64,000 bases of DNA, from contig CM068315.1 of assembly GCA_034766995.1 (NCBI GenBank), forward strand, positions 9,496,510-9,560,509. The letters are read 5' to 3'. Numbering within the stretch: position 1 is the first letter of the stretch; the number at the start of each line of letters is the position of its first letter. Under the pieces are notes generated by a model. That model was given only the letters and a program-made list of their open reading frames with translations, searched no databases and had not been told where the DNA came from. Position numbers and translations under genes: made by a program. Below, piece after piece: positions 38,461 through 51,252 of this stretch. The stretch comes from Acanthacorydalis orientalis (Eukaryota; Arthropoda; Insecta; Megaloptera; Corydalidae).

Positions 38461-39206
38461 ATATATGTACATCAATGTACATTTTCTTTTAAAAAAAATG
38501 CACATGAGATAAAAATATTATAAAAAATGACAAATATTAAACTATTACTACATCATACATGATTTTTAGGTTGGAGGTTAGACATGTCTGTACAATGTTA
38601 TCAAAAATTACTGCATAACAATTACGAACTGTATTTGTTATTTCTCATTTGTTTAAAATATTTAATTATAAAATTTAAGATCGTATTTAAGTTCCACAAA
38701 TATGTTATTTTCTACTCAAAGCAAACTAAAATTTTTTTGGATAAAAATGTATTTTTTTTGAAATATATTTAAAGAATTAGATTTTTCTGTACCCTGATCC
38801 TCTGAAGATGATGGAATCGCCATTGAAACGCACATAAATTGTGATCAGAATTATCAATAATGATTTATTAAACATTTATAACCAGAAAAAAAATTGTGAC
38901 TTGTGGTGTAAAAAAAGAATTCGTTTATAAAAGTGAATTTTCCCCAAATCTCAGAATTGTATGGTGCTGGCATTTGTGTTATTTTTTTTCTAAAAAAGCA
39001 AGGAAAATGAATAGAACCAAATAAAAGTTTCACGAAAGTAAATATATATTGTTTTCATTTTTTGTTTTGATTTAAATCGCCTAAATATTTATTATTTAAA
39101 ATTTTTTTCTATATACTATTTATTTTTTATAATTACTTTATTATATAAAATACTTTTTTAATAATATTGCTTATTTGATATATTTGACATAAACAAATTA
39201 TAGGCT
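37960..39206. other. AT-rich spacer with microsatellites
   Basis: TA tracts at about 38130-38150 and 38400-38457. R3 copy 2 lies at 38794-38945. Confidence 0.5.
38794..38945 (+). repeat. Dispersed repeat R3, copy 2
   Basis: The best preserved R3 copy. Its 5' part reads CTGATC, then CTGAAGA at 38802-38808, then a 5-bp stem GATGG/CCATT with loop AATCG, then GAAA, then CACA/TGTG, then ATCAG complementary to CTGAT. This is discussed as a possible ribozyme-like fold in the findings. Confidence 0.6.
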
Positions 39207-39410
39207 GATTAAATTTAGGCTTCCTCATGGAAGTATTAAAAGGGGGTGCAGGATTTAAGAACAGTCATGTTATTTTTTATTAAGTATTTTATTTCAATTC
39301 AATACTAAAATATAATTGAACTAAAATTCTAAATGGGAGATAAAATGTTTTTTTTTTAATTTTTGCGTTTTTTTTAATACTTTCGTGTAGAAGCTTAATT
39401 TGAATGAATC
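39207..39410 (+). mobile_element. Fold-back miniature element (R2), copy 2
   Basis: Starts GATTAAATTTAGGCTTCC and ends with the inverted AGAAGCTTAATTTGAATGAATC region. It shares with copies 1 and 3 the GGGTGCAGG word, the GTCATGTTATTTTTTATT arm and the central complementary AATTCAAT...ATTGAACT pair. Confidence 0.72.
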
Positions 39411-39718
39411 ACATTATTTTTTTACTCTAAAACTTAATAATACTTTAAATATATGATATTAAAAAAAATTAAAAATATGGTTTTTTACACACACAACACA
39501 TTTTTTTTTTTGATTAAAATTTAAATAGATGATCTTTTTATCATTTTGTTTATGACTTATGTATTTTAATGGAGATTTTTCTGTATGTTTAGAGAAATAT
39601 GGAATCATAATCGAATATGCGTATTAGTCTTTATTAATATGAATAATAATTAATTATTCTATACTTTAAGTAGAAAAAAATCAGTTTGTATACAGGGTGA
39701 AAATTAATTTGCGAAAAT

Positions 39719-39769
<51 letters not shown>

Positions 39770-40190
39770 GGCATATTCTTGAAAACCATTTTCGAATTCT
39801 AAGTCCAATTAAAATCATAAATAGGTTTTCAACATTAAAATAAACGCAAAATGAACTAATGAGTACGTCTGAGTTTAAACTAGTAGTGATTATGATAAAA
39901 AATAATAATTTAGAAAATAAGAAAAATTTCAGAAATGAATTACAGGCATAGAAATAATACTTTATGATTCTATTATTATTTAATATTAAATAGACTATCC
40001 TCAAAGATACTTAAAAAAATGAAAGTTGTAATTATATTTTCTTATATTTTCATTTATATTAATATTTTTTTATTTATATTAATATTTGATACCTTTAAAT
40101 TTAAATACTTATTCTTTACATATTATTTGACTGATAAAATATAAGTGAAAACTACTTTTTATGATACTTTAAATCACATATACACACACA

Positions 40191-40232
<42 letters not shown>

Positions 40233-40736
40233 ATAAAAATAATTAAAAATAAAATGTACATTGGCCACATACTGCATTGACAAAAGTTCAGACAAATAAG
40301 CTATGAAACTTATCTACATGTTTGATAAATATTCAACATAGATATAAACATTCTGCGACATTTATTACTTTCTACTTTTATTTCGATTATACATCTCATA
40401 TACGTGATACTCATTCCACTATAAACTTTATTGCAGATAGTAAAGAAATATAAAAAATAGGAATAAAATACAACCCAAGAGAATGTTTAGTGGATTTGTT
40501 TTTTTTTCTCTGATTTGCATTATTGACATTTTTAATGTTAATTCAGTAAAAATTACTTTATGAACAATCTTTAACAGAAAATTATTTGACTTTGGTTATA
40601 AAAATACTGTTTTCCGTAAGTTACAAAGATATTTTATGATGATATGAATACGGAATATAATTTCAACATTTTATGAACGGCGTTATAAACTTGCATATCC
40701 AATATTATTTTGATTTTAATGCTCATATGTACACAT
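39411..40736. other. AT-rich spacer with TA tracts
   Basis: TA tracts at 39726-39768 and 40197-40230. A 107-codon minus frame across the first tract (39681-40004) is hydrophobic and AT-driven; no family is recognised. Confidence 0.5.
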
Positions 40737-40834
40737 ACATACACATATATACATACACATATATACATACACATATATACATACACATATATACATACAC
40801 ATATATACATACACATATATACATACACATATAT
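40737..40834. repeat. 14-bp tandem minisatellite, seven perfect copies
   Basis: The unit ACATACACATATAT repeats seven times without error, followed by a TA/TG tract to about 40912. Because 14 is not a multiple of 3, frames on both strands stay open through it. The uniformity suggests recent expansion. Confidence 0.95.
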
Positions 40835-40836
40835 AC

Positions 40837-40885
<49 letters not shown>

Positions 40886-40912
40886 TGTGTGTGTATGTAT
40901 ATATATATATAC

Positions 40913-41367
40913 AAATTAAACACTTGCTCATGTTTTTTTTATCTTCATTTAAAGAAAATATCTTAAAAAATATTATTTTATTTTTGAAATCTCATTGTAT
41001 ATATGCTACATATAAAAGTTTAATAGTTAATGACTTAATTATTAATGATAATAATTATAGGAATTATTTTTTAGTATTTTTATGAATAAAACTTAATTGA
41101 TACACACTTTTTTAGTTCTACCATTTCCATACATTCTGTCTTAACTTGTTATTTGAATTTAATAATATTCTAGTAAAAATTTTTTTCTTTAAAATTTGCT
41201 TTTTAGATTATATTATGCATATAAATATTATATTTTCTTTAGTTTTAATGTAGCACATTTTTTATTCTTGTTTTTAGATATGAATCAAACATGTAATATG
41301 TGGATTGTTTGATACAATTATAATAAAATATCGAATTTTATAAAGAGTAAAATGGTGAATATCTATA
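40913..41367. other. AT-rich spacer
   Basis: Nothing recognisable. Confidence 0.5.
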
Positions 41368-41482
41368 TTAACCCCTTGTCATGTGTTTCTTACGACATTG
41401 TAAATATTGACGACCATGAGACGTACACAGAATCAATTCCCTTTAGTGCAGCTACAAAGAAAATATTAGAAAGAAATAATTA

Positions 41483-41583
41483 TATATATATATATATATA
41501 TAGTATATATATAGTATGTATATATATATATATATATATATATAGTATATATATAGTATGTATATATATATATATATATATAT
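41483..41583. repeat. TA-rich minisatellite, two long units
   Basis: Two copies of a unit of about 38 bp containing TAGTATATATATAGTATG within a TA tract. Confidence 0.9.
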
Positions 41584-41644
41584 AGTGTTAAAGTGTAAAC
41601 CATAGAAACGACCCATACAACATGTCTGTTTTGAATTTGTACAA

Positions 41645-41859
41645 AAGTGACAGTGAAAGCCAAATGGGTTGTTCGAGTGAGGACACGTTTTACTGAACAT
41701 ATATACTTTCTACTGGTAAAAAGCAACATCCTGCAAAGATACCACTTGTGCTCACAAATTAATATAATAAGCGAAACGACTTGGCAGTGTAAGAAATATC
41801 AAATACCTCTACATTTACCAGAATGTTTCGAAAAATTTCGTCCTCTACAGGACTATTGA
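41645..41859 (+). pseudogene. piggyBac transposase C-terminal cysteine-rich domain, fragment
   Basis: A 70-codon open frame covers the end of a piggyBac transposase. The segment YHLCSQINIISETTWQCKKY followed by QIPLHLPECFEKF resembles the zinc-binding domain with paired cysteines and a terminal LH-x2-x-CF. Two expected cysteines are tyrosine here (before HLC and after CKK). The frame ends with LQDY and a stop, which fits a natural C-terminus. The catalytic region is missing. Inactive; the clearest piggyBac coding relic in the window. Confidence 0.65.
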
Positions 41860-42042
41860 ATTATTGCTTAATTTGTTATTTAATTATTTTTTATTAATTT
41901 TCATTATTAATATTGCATTCTAATATTTAGTAATGTATAAATATTCTTTTCTTTGTTAACCATACACAAATGTTAAGTTGAAAAATAAATAATCTTTTTT
42001 GATCATATCAAATTTCAATTCATTCGTATGTCATTGAGTTAA

Positions 42043-42453
42043 AGAGTTTTTACACTTCATGAATACAGTTCAATATATAGTTCAATTAAATAGATTTTAC
42101 ACTTCATGAATATAGTTCAATCATATTAGACAGATTAAACAAATATTTTTTTATACTAACACTGTGTTCTACTATTTAAAAATAATAAATATATACTCAT
42201 ATAATATTTCATGTATCAGATAGTGTTTTAGAATAAAAAACATATATATTTTTGCAGCCTGGATGTTTTTAAAAAAATTCACAAAGTAAATGTTTAAAAA
42301 AAGTAAAATATACGAACCTAGCATACATGAAACTTGTTAAAATATAGTATAAAAATAGTGTTTGGCGAATGTTCTATTGACTACTCGCAAAAAGTATATA
42401 ATGCAGTGTTATAAAACATAAAAATATATCATGATCTCGGGGTGTACATACAT
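42043..42453. other. AT-rich spacer with a short direct duplication
   Basis: A segment reading TTTTACACTTCATGAATA then AGTTCAAT occurs twice, at about 42046-42074 and 42094-42122, forming an imperfect tandem repeat. Confidence 0.6.
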
Positions 42454-42487
42454 ACATATATATATATATATATACATATATATGTAC

Positions 42488-42542
<55 letters not shown>
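42454..42542. repeat. (TA)n tract with TACA/TACG interruptions
   Basis: About 90 bp. Confidence 0.95.
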
Positions 42543-42544
<2 letters not shown>

Positions 42545-42584
42545 GTCTATGTGTATGTCTCTTCGTTGGTGGTTCGAATTTCAG

Positions 42585-42723
42585 TGTAGTAGAGACGCCA
42601 ACGACAACGAAGCATTACGGACAACATGAGAACCGTTGCTTGCTTTCTAAACACGTCTCTCTCGCGGAATTTTCTGAACAAATAACTATAAAGAACAATA
42701 AAGACGCTTCCCTCGACGATAAG
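42585..42723 (+). other. Exon-like segment with acceptor and donor (unverified)
   Basis: The 139-nt segment sits between a possible acceptor (TCGAATTTCAG at 42574-42584) and a good donor (GATAAG/GTATGC at 42723/42724). One frame is open throughout and encodes a hydrophilic peptide with KHVSLAEFSEQITIKNN near its end. It is GC-richer than the flanks. I recognise no family, and a non-coding conserved island would look similar. Confidence 0.25.
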
Positions 42724-43000
42724 GTATGCTCTTAAAGCAATAAATATTCAAGTTATTGTGTTGATAACATTAAAAAAAGTGGGAAGAATGAAGTCGACAA
42801 CGGATGGAGTCAACAATTTCTTATCTAAATTTTTGATGGGACGCTCTCTTACTACACGTCCATTCACAAATTATAGCGTTTTCGAAAGGGGAGCGGGATA
42901 TGTTCTTTTCAAGGGTCCTGTATTCTGTGTTTTATGAGGAACATCGGTCACGGAGGACCGATTTATTATAGCTTTGAATACTGATGTGTTATATGTTAAC

Positions 43001-43005
<5 letters not shown>
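42724..43005. other. Moderately GC-richer sequence
   Basis: The part 42780-42960 is complex and CpG-containing with a 68-codon minus frame (42871-43077) that has no known family. Possibly part of the same conserved island as 42585-42723. Confidence 0.3.

Positions 43006-43058
<53 letters not shown>
43006..43058. repeat. (TA)n microsatellite
   Basis: About 50 bp of TA followed by a mixed TATG stretch. Confidence 0.95.
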
Positions 43059-43065
<7 letters not shown>

Positions 43066-43327
43066 AAGTATATACAAATATGTAAGTGACGCATTCAGGA
43101 ATTAATCCTGGGGGAAGACGAGCTGAACGGATAAAATTTTATTAATGTAAATTCAATAAACTTCATTAGGTGATTATAAAAAATTATTTAAAGAAAAAAT
43201 TCATTTTTTTTCTTTTTACAAAGCTCTTGAATTACTTCAGTCGTGGTTATATTAATCTCTCTGCATATATTGGATCATTTTCACGAGATAATTTTGTTTT
43301 GTTTTCTAGTGTTTTTTCTCTTTTTCT

Positions 43328-43372
43328 TTGGGGGGGTACCAGAGCCCCTCCTCCGCCGGGTAAATCGCTGTC
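43328..43372. other. Isolated GC-rich block with G7 run
   Basis: A run of seven G is followed by TACCAGAGCCCCTCCTCCGC and CGGG inside otherwise very AT-rich DNA and directly before a microsatellite. It looks foreign to its surroundings. It may be the tail of an inserted element, but no family is recognised. Confidence 0.4.
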
Positions 43373-43419
43373 TATATATATATATATATTATATGTGTAT
43401 ATATATATATATATATGTG

Positions 43420-43518
<99 letters not shown>

Positions 43519-43535
43519 CATATATGTAATATGTA
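43373..43535. repeat. (TA)n tract with regular TATG interruptions
   Basis: TATATGTG or TATATGTA interruptions recur about every 16 to 24 bp, giving a higher-order repeat. Confidence 0.95.
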
Positions 43536-43617
43536 CAGATAGAATGTGTATGTGTCCATGACTAAATTTTCAAAATGAAATTATAGAATGCGTATTATTA
43601 AAGATATAAAATCAAGA

Positions 43618-43619
<2 letters not shown>

Positions 43620-43688
<69 letters not shown>
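43620..43688. repeat. (TA)n microsatellite
   Basis: About 69 bp of uninterrupted TA. Confidence 0.95.
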
Positions 43689-45200
<1,512 letters not shown>

Positions 45201-45477
45201 TATTTCCAAGAAAACAACAAGATTTATCTTTGCTTTTTGAATATCAGTCTATTCAAACATTTGTACTGTAAAAGTACTCTGCAGATTGGACATAAGTACA
45301 TTAAAAGTAAATATAAAATACTTGATATGCCAGTAAAGACTCTTAATATATCCATGTGTATTAAAAATAAGTTTAATTCATTAAATCAAGAACTTTCAAA
45401 CTTCTGAAAATGTATTCTTTTGTAGAACAAACGAAACAATTTCAAATATTTCTTATATGCCTCCTCGTACACATGTA
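45201..45477. other. AT-rich spacer
   Basis: No feature recognised between the island and the mariner element. Confidence 0.5.
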
Positions 45478-46727
45478 TTGAGTTGGTGTAAAAATACTTC
45501 CGGTTTTTCTCATTTTATGTTTAGTGCCAATTTTTCTAGTTAGCGTTATTTTTTGTTATAATCATGTGACACATCATTGTAAACAATGAAATTGGTTCTA
45601 CTGATTTTAGTTAATATCTATTGTTTTCATTCTTTAGTATTGTTGGATATAACCACATAAAATAAATCTTGGAAAAAAGCAAATTCGCTCGATTTTGTTG
45701 TATGAGGACGGACATTTTAATTAGGACGTAAAGCAATAGAAACTGCTCAAAATATCGAATTTGTTTTTTGGCGAATAATCAATTAGTGAACATACAGATC
45801 AGAACTGGTTCCAAAAATTCCATGATGGAAACGAAAGCTTTCATGATGAGGAGGGTCGTGGATGTCGTTCAGTTGTAGACAATAATGATTTAAAAACCAT
45901 TATTGAAGCGGACCCATGTAAAATAATTCAAGAGGTGGCAGAAGAACTCAATGTTGTTCATTTAACAGTTGTTCGACATTTGTGCCTAATTGGAAAAACA
46001 AAAAAGCTGGATAAATGGGGGCCGTATGAATGGCAATTCAGCGATAAGAAGTCTGCTGTGCGTTTCTTTGGCGTAGAAAAAATGATCTCTTTCTTGATCG
46101 CATTGTCACATGTGATGAAAAGTGGATTCTCTACAACAATCGGAAACGTTCATCACAGTGTTTGGATCAAAGAGAAGCGTCAAAACAGTTTCCTGCACCT
46201 AAAGCGAAGCTTTATGAAAAAAGATTATGATCACTGTTTGGTGGTCGGCAAGTGGCATAATTACACCTACAACTTCTTAAATCCTGGACAAGCAATAACA
46301 GCAGAAAAAATATTATCAGGAAATTGAAAAAATGTATAAGAAGTTGCATCGTTTAGAGCTAGTATTAGTCAATCGAAGAGGACCAATTCTTCTTCATAAC
46401 AACGCTCTACCATACGTCTCACAAATGACTAAAAAAATTAAATGAACTGGGTTATGAGACCTTAGCTCACCCACCTTATTCTCTGGACTTCTCTCCGAGA
46501 GATTATCATTTTTTCAAACATTCGAGTAATTCCGTATGAGAGGTTTTTAAAGATTGAGCATTAGCTCAAAGCGCTTTCGATGAATTCGTTAATTCCAAGA
46601 CTCAATAATTCTAGCTTGTAGGAATAAACAAACTTGTTTCCCGTTGGAAGAAATATATGCAGGTCAATGGTTTTTATTTTGGTTAATAAATACAATTTTT
46701 AACCGATATATGTGTCTTTATACTCAA
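45478..46727 (+). mobile_element. Full-length mariner element, cecropia-like lineage, decayed
   Basis: The left end TTGAGTTGGTGTAAAAATAC is flanked by TA. An inverted end matching its first six bases and CGGTT at positions 24-28 finishes at 46727, also followed by TA. An alternative right end is CAACCTAA at 46741. The length of about 1.25 kb is normal. The left end resembles the TTAGGTTGGTGCAAAAGT type known from Hsmar1 and cecropia mariners. Confidence 0.85.
45677..46686 (+). pseudogene. mariner transposase, full-length relic
   Basis: Readable from KQIRSILLYE at 45677 to NGFYFG and a stop at 46684-46686. The middle contains a 130-codon open stretch (45935-46327) with VAEELNVVHLTVVRHLCLIG and KKLDKW, the second helix-turn-helix and linker. 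Catalytic landmarks: VTCDEKWILYNN at about 46104-46139 keeps the first Asp; LLHNNALPY at about 46390-46416 has Asn in place of the second Asp; YSLDFSPRDYHFF at about 46479-46517 keeps the third. Several frameshifts and stops are present, and the Asp-to-Asn change alone would abolish catalysis. Confidence 0.88.
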
Positions 46728-46741
46728 TACGTTCAACCTAA

Positions 46742-47058
46742 TAAATACCTTATTGTTATATATATATATATATATATATATATGTTTTTCTGTTATATTT
46801 AAAAAATAAAATGTCACGCTTAGATTATTTTCTCATTGAAAAAATAAATGCATAATTTAAATCGAGAAATATAAAACTTCCTTTATTTTTATAAATGAGA
46901 ACTGAAACGGGATTAAATTTCCGTTAGCAAAATATTCAATTTTTTATTACCTGTTTTTATTATTTATGCGCATTTCGAATACATTATATTTATAATGCAG
47001 CAAGAGAAATCTCAGGATAAATAAAATGTTCTCTTGTTGAATTATTAAATCATTTGTA
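46742..47058. other. AT-rich spacer with short TA tract
   Basis: TA tract at 46757-46783; otherwise nothing recognisable. Confidence 0.5.
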
Positions 47059-47245
47059 TTAGATATAAAAAATAATTTTGTGCCCTTAAATTGAATCAAT
47101 CATAACTCTGTTTAAAAAAATAATTTTCCATCATTTTAGGTTTTTGAAGTTCTAACCTTAACATTGAAAAACACTATATATCTTGATCAGACAGTTGGCT
47201 TAACTTCAAAAAACAGAAGTGAATACAATGGTTCATATAAAATGA
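47059..47245 (-). repeat. Dispersed repeat R1, copy 3 (partial)
   Basis: Aligns with the first part of copies at 10540 and 24409 (TTGAATCAATCATAACTCTG; CACTATATATCTTG). Similarity stops after about 190 bp. Confidence 0.65.
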
Positions 47246-47543
47246 ATATATCAATATAAATATGTTAAAAATGAGATTAAAGCGCCCAAAACTTAAAATA
47301 TTAAAAAAATAAGTGTGAATAATGAAGAAAATTCGAAAACTAACGATTTAAAAAATATTCAAAAGGTATATTTTAAAACACAAAGATGGAGAAACAAACG
47401 ATAAACTCATAATTGGACAGTTATAAAAATTTTCAACAGTTATTCATTTTTTTAGTATTCACATATTTAGATCTGCTTCAAAATAAAAAAATAAAATTTT
47501 TAATTTACACAAACTGAAAACGGAACAGTCAATTCAGGTTAAT

Positions 47544-47546
<3 letters not shown>

Positions 47547-47612
<66 letters not shown>

Positions 47613-47625
47613 ATGTATACTTGTA
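47547..47625. repeat. (TA)n-(TG)n microsatellite
   Basis: TA to about 47600, then TG to about 47612. Confidence 0.95.
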
Positions 47626-48679
47626 ACAGAAAGTCGATTTTATATTTTAAAATTTACAGTTTGAAAAATAATAATTAATTAATGTTTTGAAAATATTAAT
47701 TTTCAAATGTTGTCAATAATTCCTTAAAAGATTTTTTATTTATTTCTTTTTTAAAGAAATCGAACTCTTAAAGTTTAGGACATAGTTAACTTTCTGTAAA
47801 GCAATGTCTGAGCTACAGCAAATCCACCGAAAACTTCTTTAAAGAAATATTATTATAGAATATAATACAGTCATTTAAGTAATATGGAAACTAAAGTAAA
47901 TTAAGACATTCTTTATCGATTAAAAACAGATTAATGATTGATTTTCCCTTTTAAAAAAATCGTTATTTGTAAACAAGTTTATAGTTCTATAAAAATATGA
48001 GAATAAAGATAAATTTGATATAAAATAATAATACAAATATATGGCTGAAAATTAAATATATGAACAATTACTTTAACTGAACATAAAATTTTGAATATTG
48101 TGTTTTTATAAGTAAAATATTATAAAAATAAATCTTATTTTATAATTAAATTCATTACCATTTCCTTTTATTTAGTAATTGAATTTGCAGCATTATAGAG
48201 ATTGCATGTAATATCAATCAGTGGCAGTAAACAATTTAATAAATAAAAATAAAATTAAAATATTAGAAATTCTAATTTTTTATTAAAAAATTGATTAGTA
48301 TTTTCTAATATGTATATAGGTATATAGGTACATAAATATATCGTTATTTTAATTTATCTTATTTAATTCTGCAAGACTTCTAGCAGCCTAGGTATTTTTC
48401 CAGAATATGCAGACTTAATATTCATTTAAGCAAATTTTTAGCATAATTTTCAAATATAGCTCCCTAGTTTATACACTAAAACTAATAAAATATCATTATC
48501 GTCCTACGGTCTCGGTTATATTCTAAGAGATGCTGACTGAAAAACAAATTTAATAACAATTACTTAAAAATTTATTGCCGAAACTTTCTCTGAATAAATA
48601 AATAAATATTGGTTATATATCAAATACACAAAACGTTATGAATATTAAATGACGGGCTTTATTAACTAGAGATTTAATT
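47626..48679. other. AT-rich spacer
   Basis: No supported feature. Confidence 0.5.
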
Positions 48680-48900
48680 AAATTTGCATTGAATAAATAT
48701 TATTGTCAACCAATATCGATGTATCGAAACGCACAACTGTTTTTATACCGGTTTTATTTAACGTTTCCGTTTGTGCGGTACGTCAAAAATGAATTAATTA
48801 ACATTCGATTCACCCGATTTGTTCAGACTGTATGCATTATGATAGTTGTTCCGTTTCGGATCGAATTATATTATTAAAAGAGTTAGATTGTGTAGATTAA
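48680..48900. other. GC-richer island with homeodomain-type site
   Basis: CpG-containing sequence with AATTAATTAA at 48792-48801 and ATGCATTATGA near 48833. A 62-codon plus frame has no known family. Candidate regulatory island. Confidence 0.3.
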
Positions 48901-49368
48901 AAATACATTAGTTCACTAAAACATATACGTTTGCGTGTAAGCGAATGAACTGTTTCGTTGGGAGAATTCCTATTAAAAAATGGTAATTTTTTAAATGAAA
49001 AATACATTATATTGTTTGGAATTAATACCTGAAAACGAAATATTCGGTTATTGAGCAAATATGGACTTTATGAATCCGTGATGAATACTGTTAAATAAAT
49101 AGGAGGGAGGATGATTCTTTGAAAAATCTTATATTCACTTTCAATGGAAACATTTTTAATAAAATTGTGCAATTCCATAAAATGGAATCGTTGCATTTCT
49201 AAAGATATGAACATAAAGAACGCATTATGGAATAACGACTCAATATCACGAGTCGTTAAATACACAAACATACACATACGCGCCCACACACGCAACACAA
49301 ACAAACACAGACACACACACATATATATATATATATGTATTCATATATTTTTTATACATATTTTACTT

Positions 49369-49403
<35 letters not shown>

Positions 49404-49689
49404 AATTCAAAAGAAAATTTAACATTAATTTTATATTCAAGCATAAAAATCTTGAGTGATATTCTATAAATAAGAAATAAATCTAGAAAAGGATAATACC
49501 ATGTTCAATCTTTAAAAACGGCATAAATAACAAGAATAAAAGTATAAAATGTAATTTAAAATGAAAACATGTATTTATGTATATATATATATAAAGTTAG
49601 AAAGTAAATATTCACCTGTATAATCACATAAAAAGAACCTTCGTTTATACAACAATTTTAATTAAGTTTTGAAAACGATTCTTTTCATT
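48901..49689. other. AT-rich spacer with CA/TA microsatellites
   Basis: A CA-rich then TA tract at about 49262-49337 and TA at 49374-49401. No gene. Confidence 0.5.
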
Positions 49690-49960
49690 GTACGAAACGA
49701 ATGTAATTTTTTAAAGTGTGTTACTCGTCGGCGGTCGGCGGTCGCCGTTTTCAAAAAGCTCAAGCTCATTGTTAAAATTATATTGCTTCATTTGACAGTT
49801 AGTGGAACACACCGCTTGTAATTTATACATATATATTTTTTTATCTTGTTAAAGTTAATGGCTCCAAGCCCGCTAAACCCGAGAAACACAAATTGAAATG
49901 AAATATTTTCCTTTGTACTGTTGTCAAGCGTATCTCGTTATTTATAAAGGCTTCATTGTT
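49690..49960. other. GC-richer island
   Basis: Includes a near-tandem GTCGGCGGTCGGCGGTCGCC at 49727-49746 and CCAAGCCCGCTAAACCCGAG near 49864. No coding frame of note. Confidence 0.3.
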
Positions 49961-50550
49961 TTGATGGCCCATATATATATATATATATACACGTTTATAT
50001 GTATATATATTCTTTTCTCTTACTGGACGATTTTTTATTAGCTCCAGTACGCATTCTATATTTTCTTACCTTGAAATGTATGATATAAAAGAATATTCCA
50101 GCTCATAAATAAAAAAAGATAATATATAAATATTAGTTCATAAAAGAGAGTGAGTTACGTTTTTTAAAATAATTTTAACTATACGATTGTTCTTGAATTG
50201 TTTTAGTACTGAATCGTTTTGAACCTGGTTTTAGAGTTTTTATTAATTTATCGCCCAATGCCAAAAAAATAATTGTAGTTGTGATTTTATTTTTTAGGAC
50301 TTTTTAGATTAACTACCTTACTATAAAATATTATTCACTTAAATATAACGAGATTTCTTTTCTTCCAAAAAAAAATTTTATACACAAGGAAATAAAATCA
50401 ATATTGACGTTTATCTTTAGATTATTAATTGTATATACAAAAAGTGTTCAGGAAATGAATACTGTGTATTTTCATAAATATATTTTAGTAGATTTGAATT
50501 TGATTATGACCTAAATAATTATTTTTTACTTTAATGTTAACAAATATAAT

Positions 50551-50598
<48 letters not shown>

Positions 50599-51218
50599 AC
50601 ATTCTATTTACTTTTTAACAAAACTATAATATATTCTAATATTTTGTATTTTATAAGGAATGTAAAAACCTTTTTTAATTAAAATAATTAGCAAGATTTA
50701 AATCTACGATAATTAAATTGATGGAGTGAAATACCGAAAAATTAAAGTAACCATTTTTGAAAAAGAATCCTATATGAATCAATGCACTTTTGTTAGTTGG
50801 TTAAAGTATTAGAAATGCTAAAGAAAACTATAAAAGTGATTGATAGTATGTCAAAAATAATGCGTAGGTGAATTTTTGTCATTTATTTTTTTAAATATCA
50901 TTGTGAGTTTTAGTCACGTGATGTAATTATTTCTGGGTTGAGGGTTGTATAAAGTTGAATTGTTTTTCAAAGTTCCTATGTAGGTTTATTTAAACTTATG
51001 AAAATATTATTATTTTAAGATTAGTATTCAAATCTGGTATATAATTTAAATATGAAATAATTAATTTTATGTTTATTTCTCAATGGTACTTTTAATTCAA
51101 ACAATTAAATAATGTTTAAAACTAATATATCTCTGCTTCTAATAGATAAATATTTTTTTTAATTCTAAATACAAAACGATTTCAATTATAAAACAATTTT
51201 TAATAAGTTGGTTCAAAC

Positions 51219-51252
<34 letters not shown>

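Larger units (their letters stand above)
41368..42042 (+). mobile_element. piggyBac-like element remnant with internal TA tract
   Basis: The left end reads TTAACCCCTTGTCATG. The right end at 42042 (CGTATGTCATTGAGTTAA) is an imperfect inverted match ending in TTAA. It contains a transposase C-terminal relic and a TA-rich minisatellite (41483-41583). The left tip CCCCTT is shared with the element at 20971, so the two may belong to one family. Confidence 0.65.

Noticed and set aside
40737..40834. CRISPR-like regular repeat
   Set aside because: The 14-bp units are directly tandem with no unique spacers, in eukaryotic DNA; it is a minisatellite.
42571..42584. B-box-like GGTTCGAATTTC as a tRNA remnant
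   Set aside because: The upstream region is a TA tract, so no tRNA body exists; the word was instead considered as part of a splice acceptor.
45935..46327. 130-codon open frame as an intact gene
   Set aside because: It is the middle of a frameshifted mariner transposase relic; only part of the frame matches the family and the second catalytic Asp is lost.
50265..50300. Another short mariner end (CCAAAAAAATAATTGTAGTT)
   Set aside because: The tip and leader do not continue to match and no second end is found within 1.5 kb.
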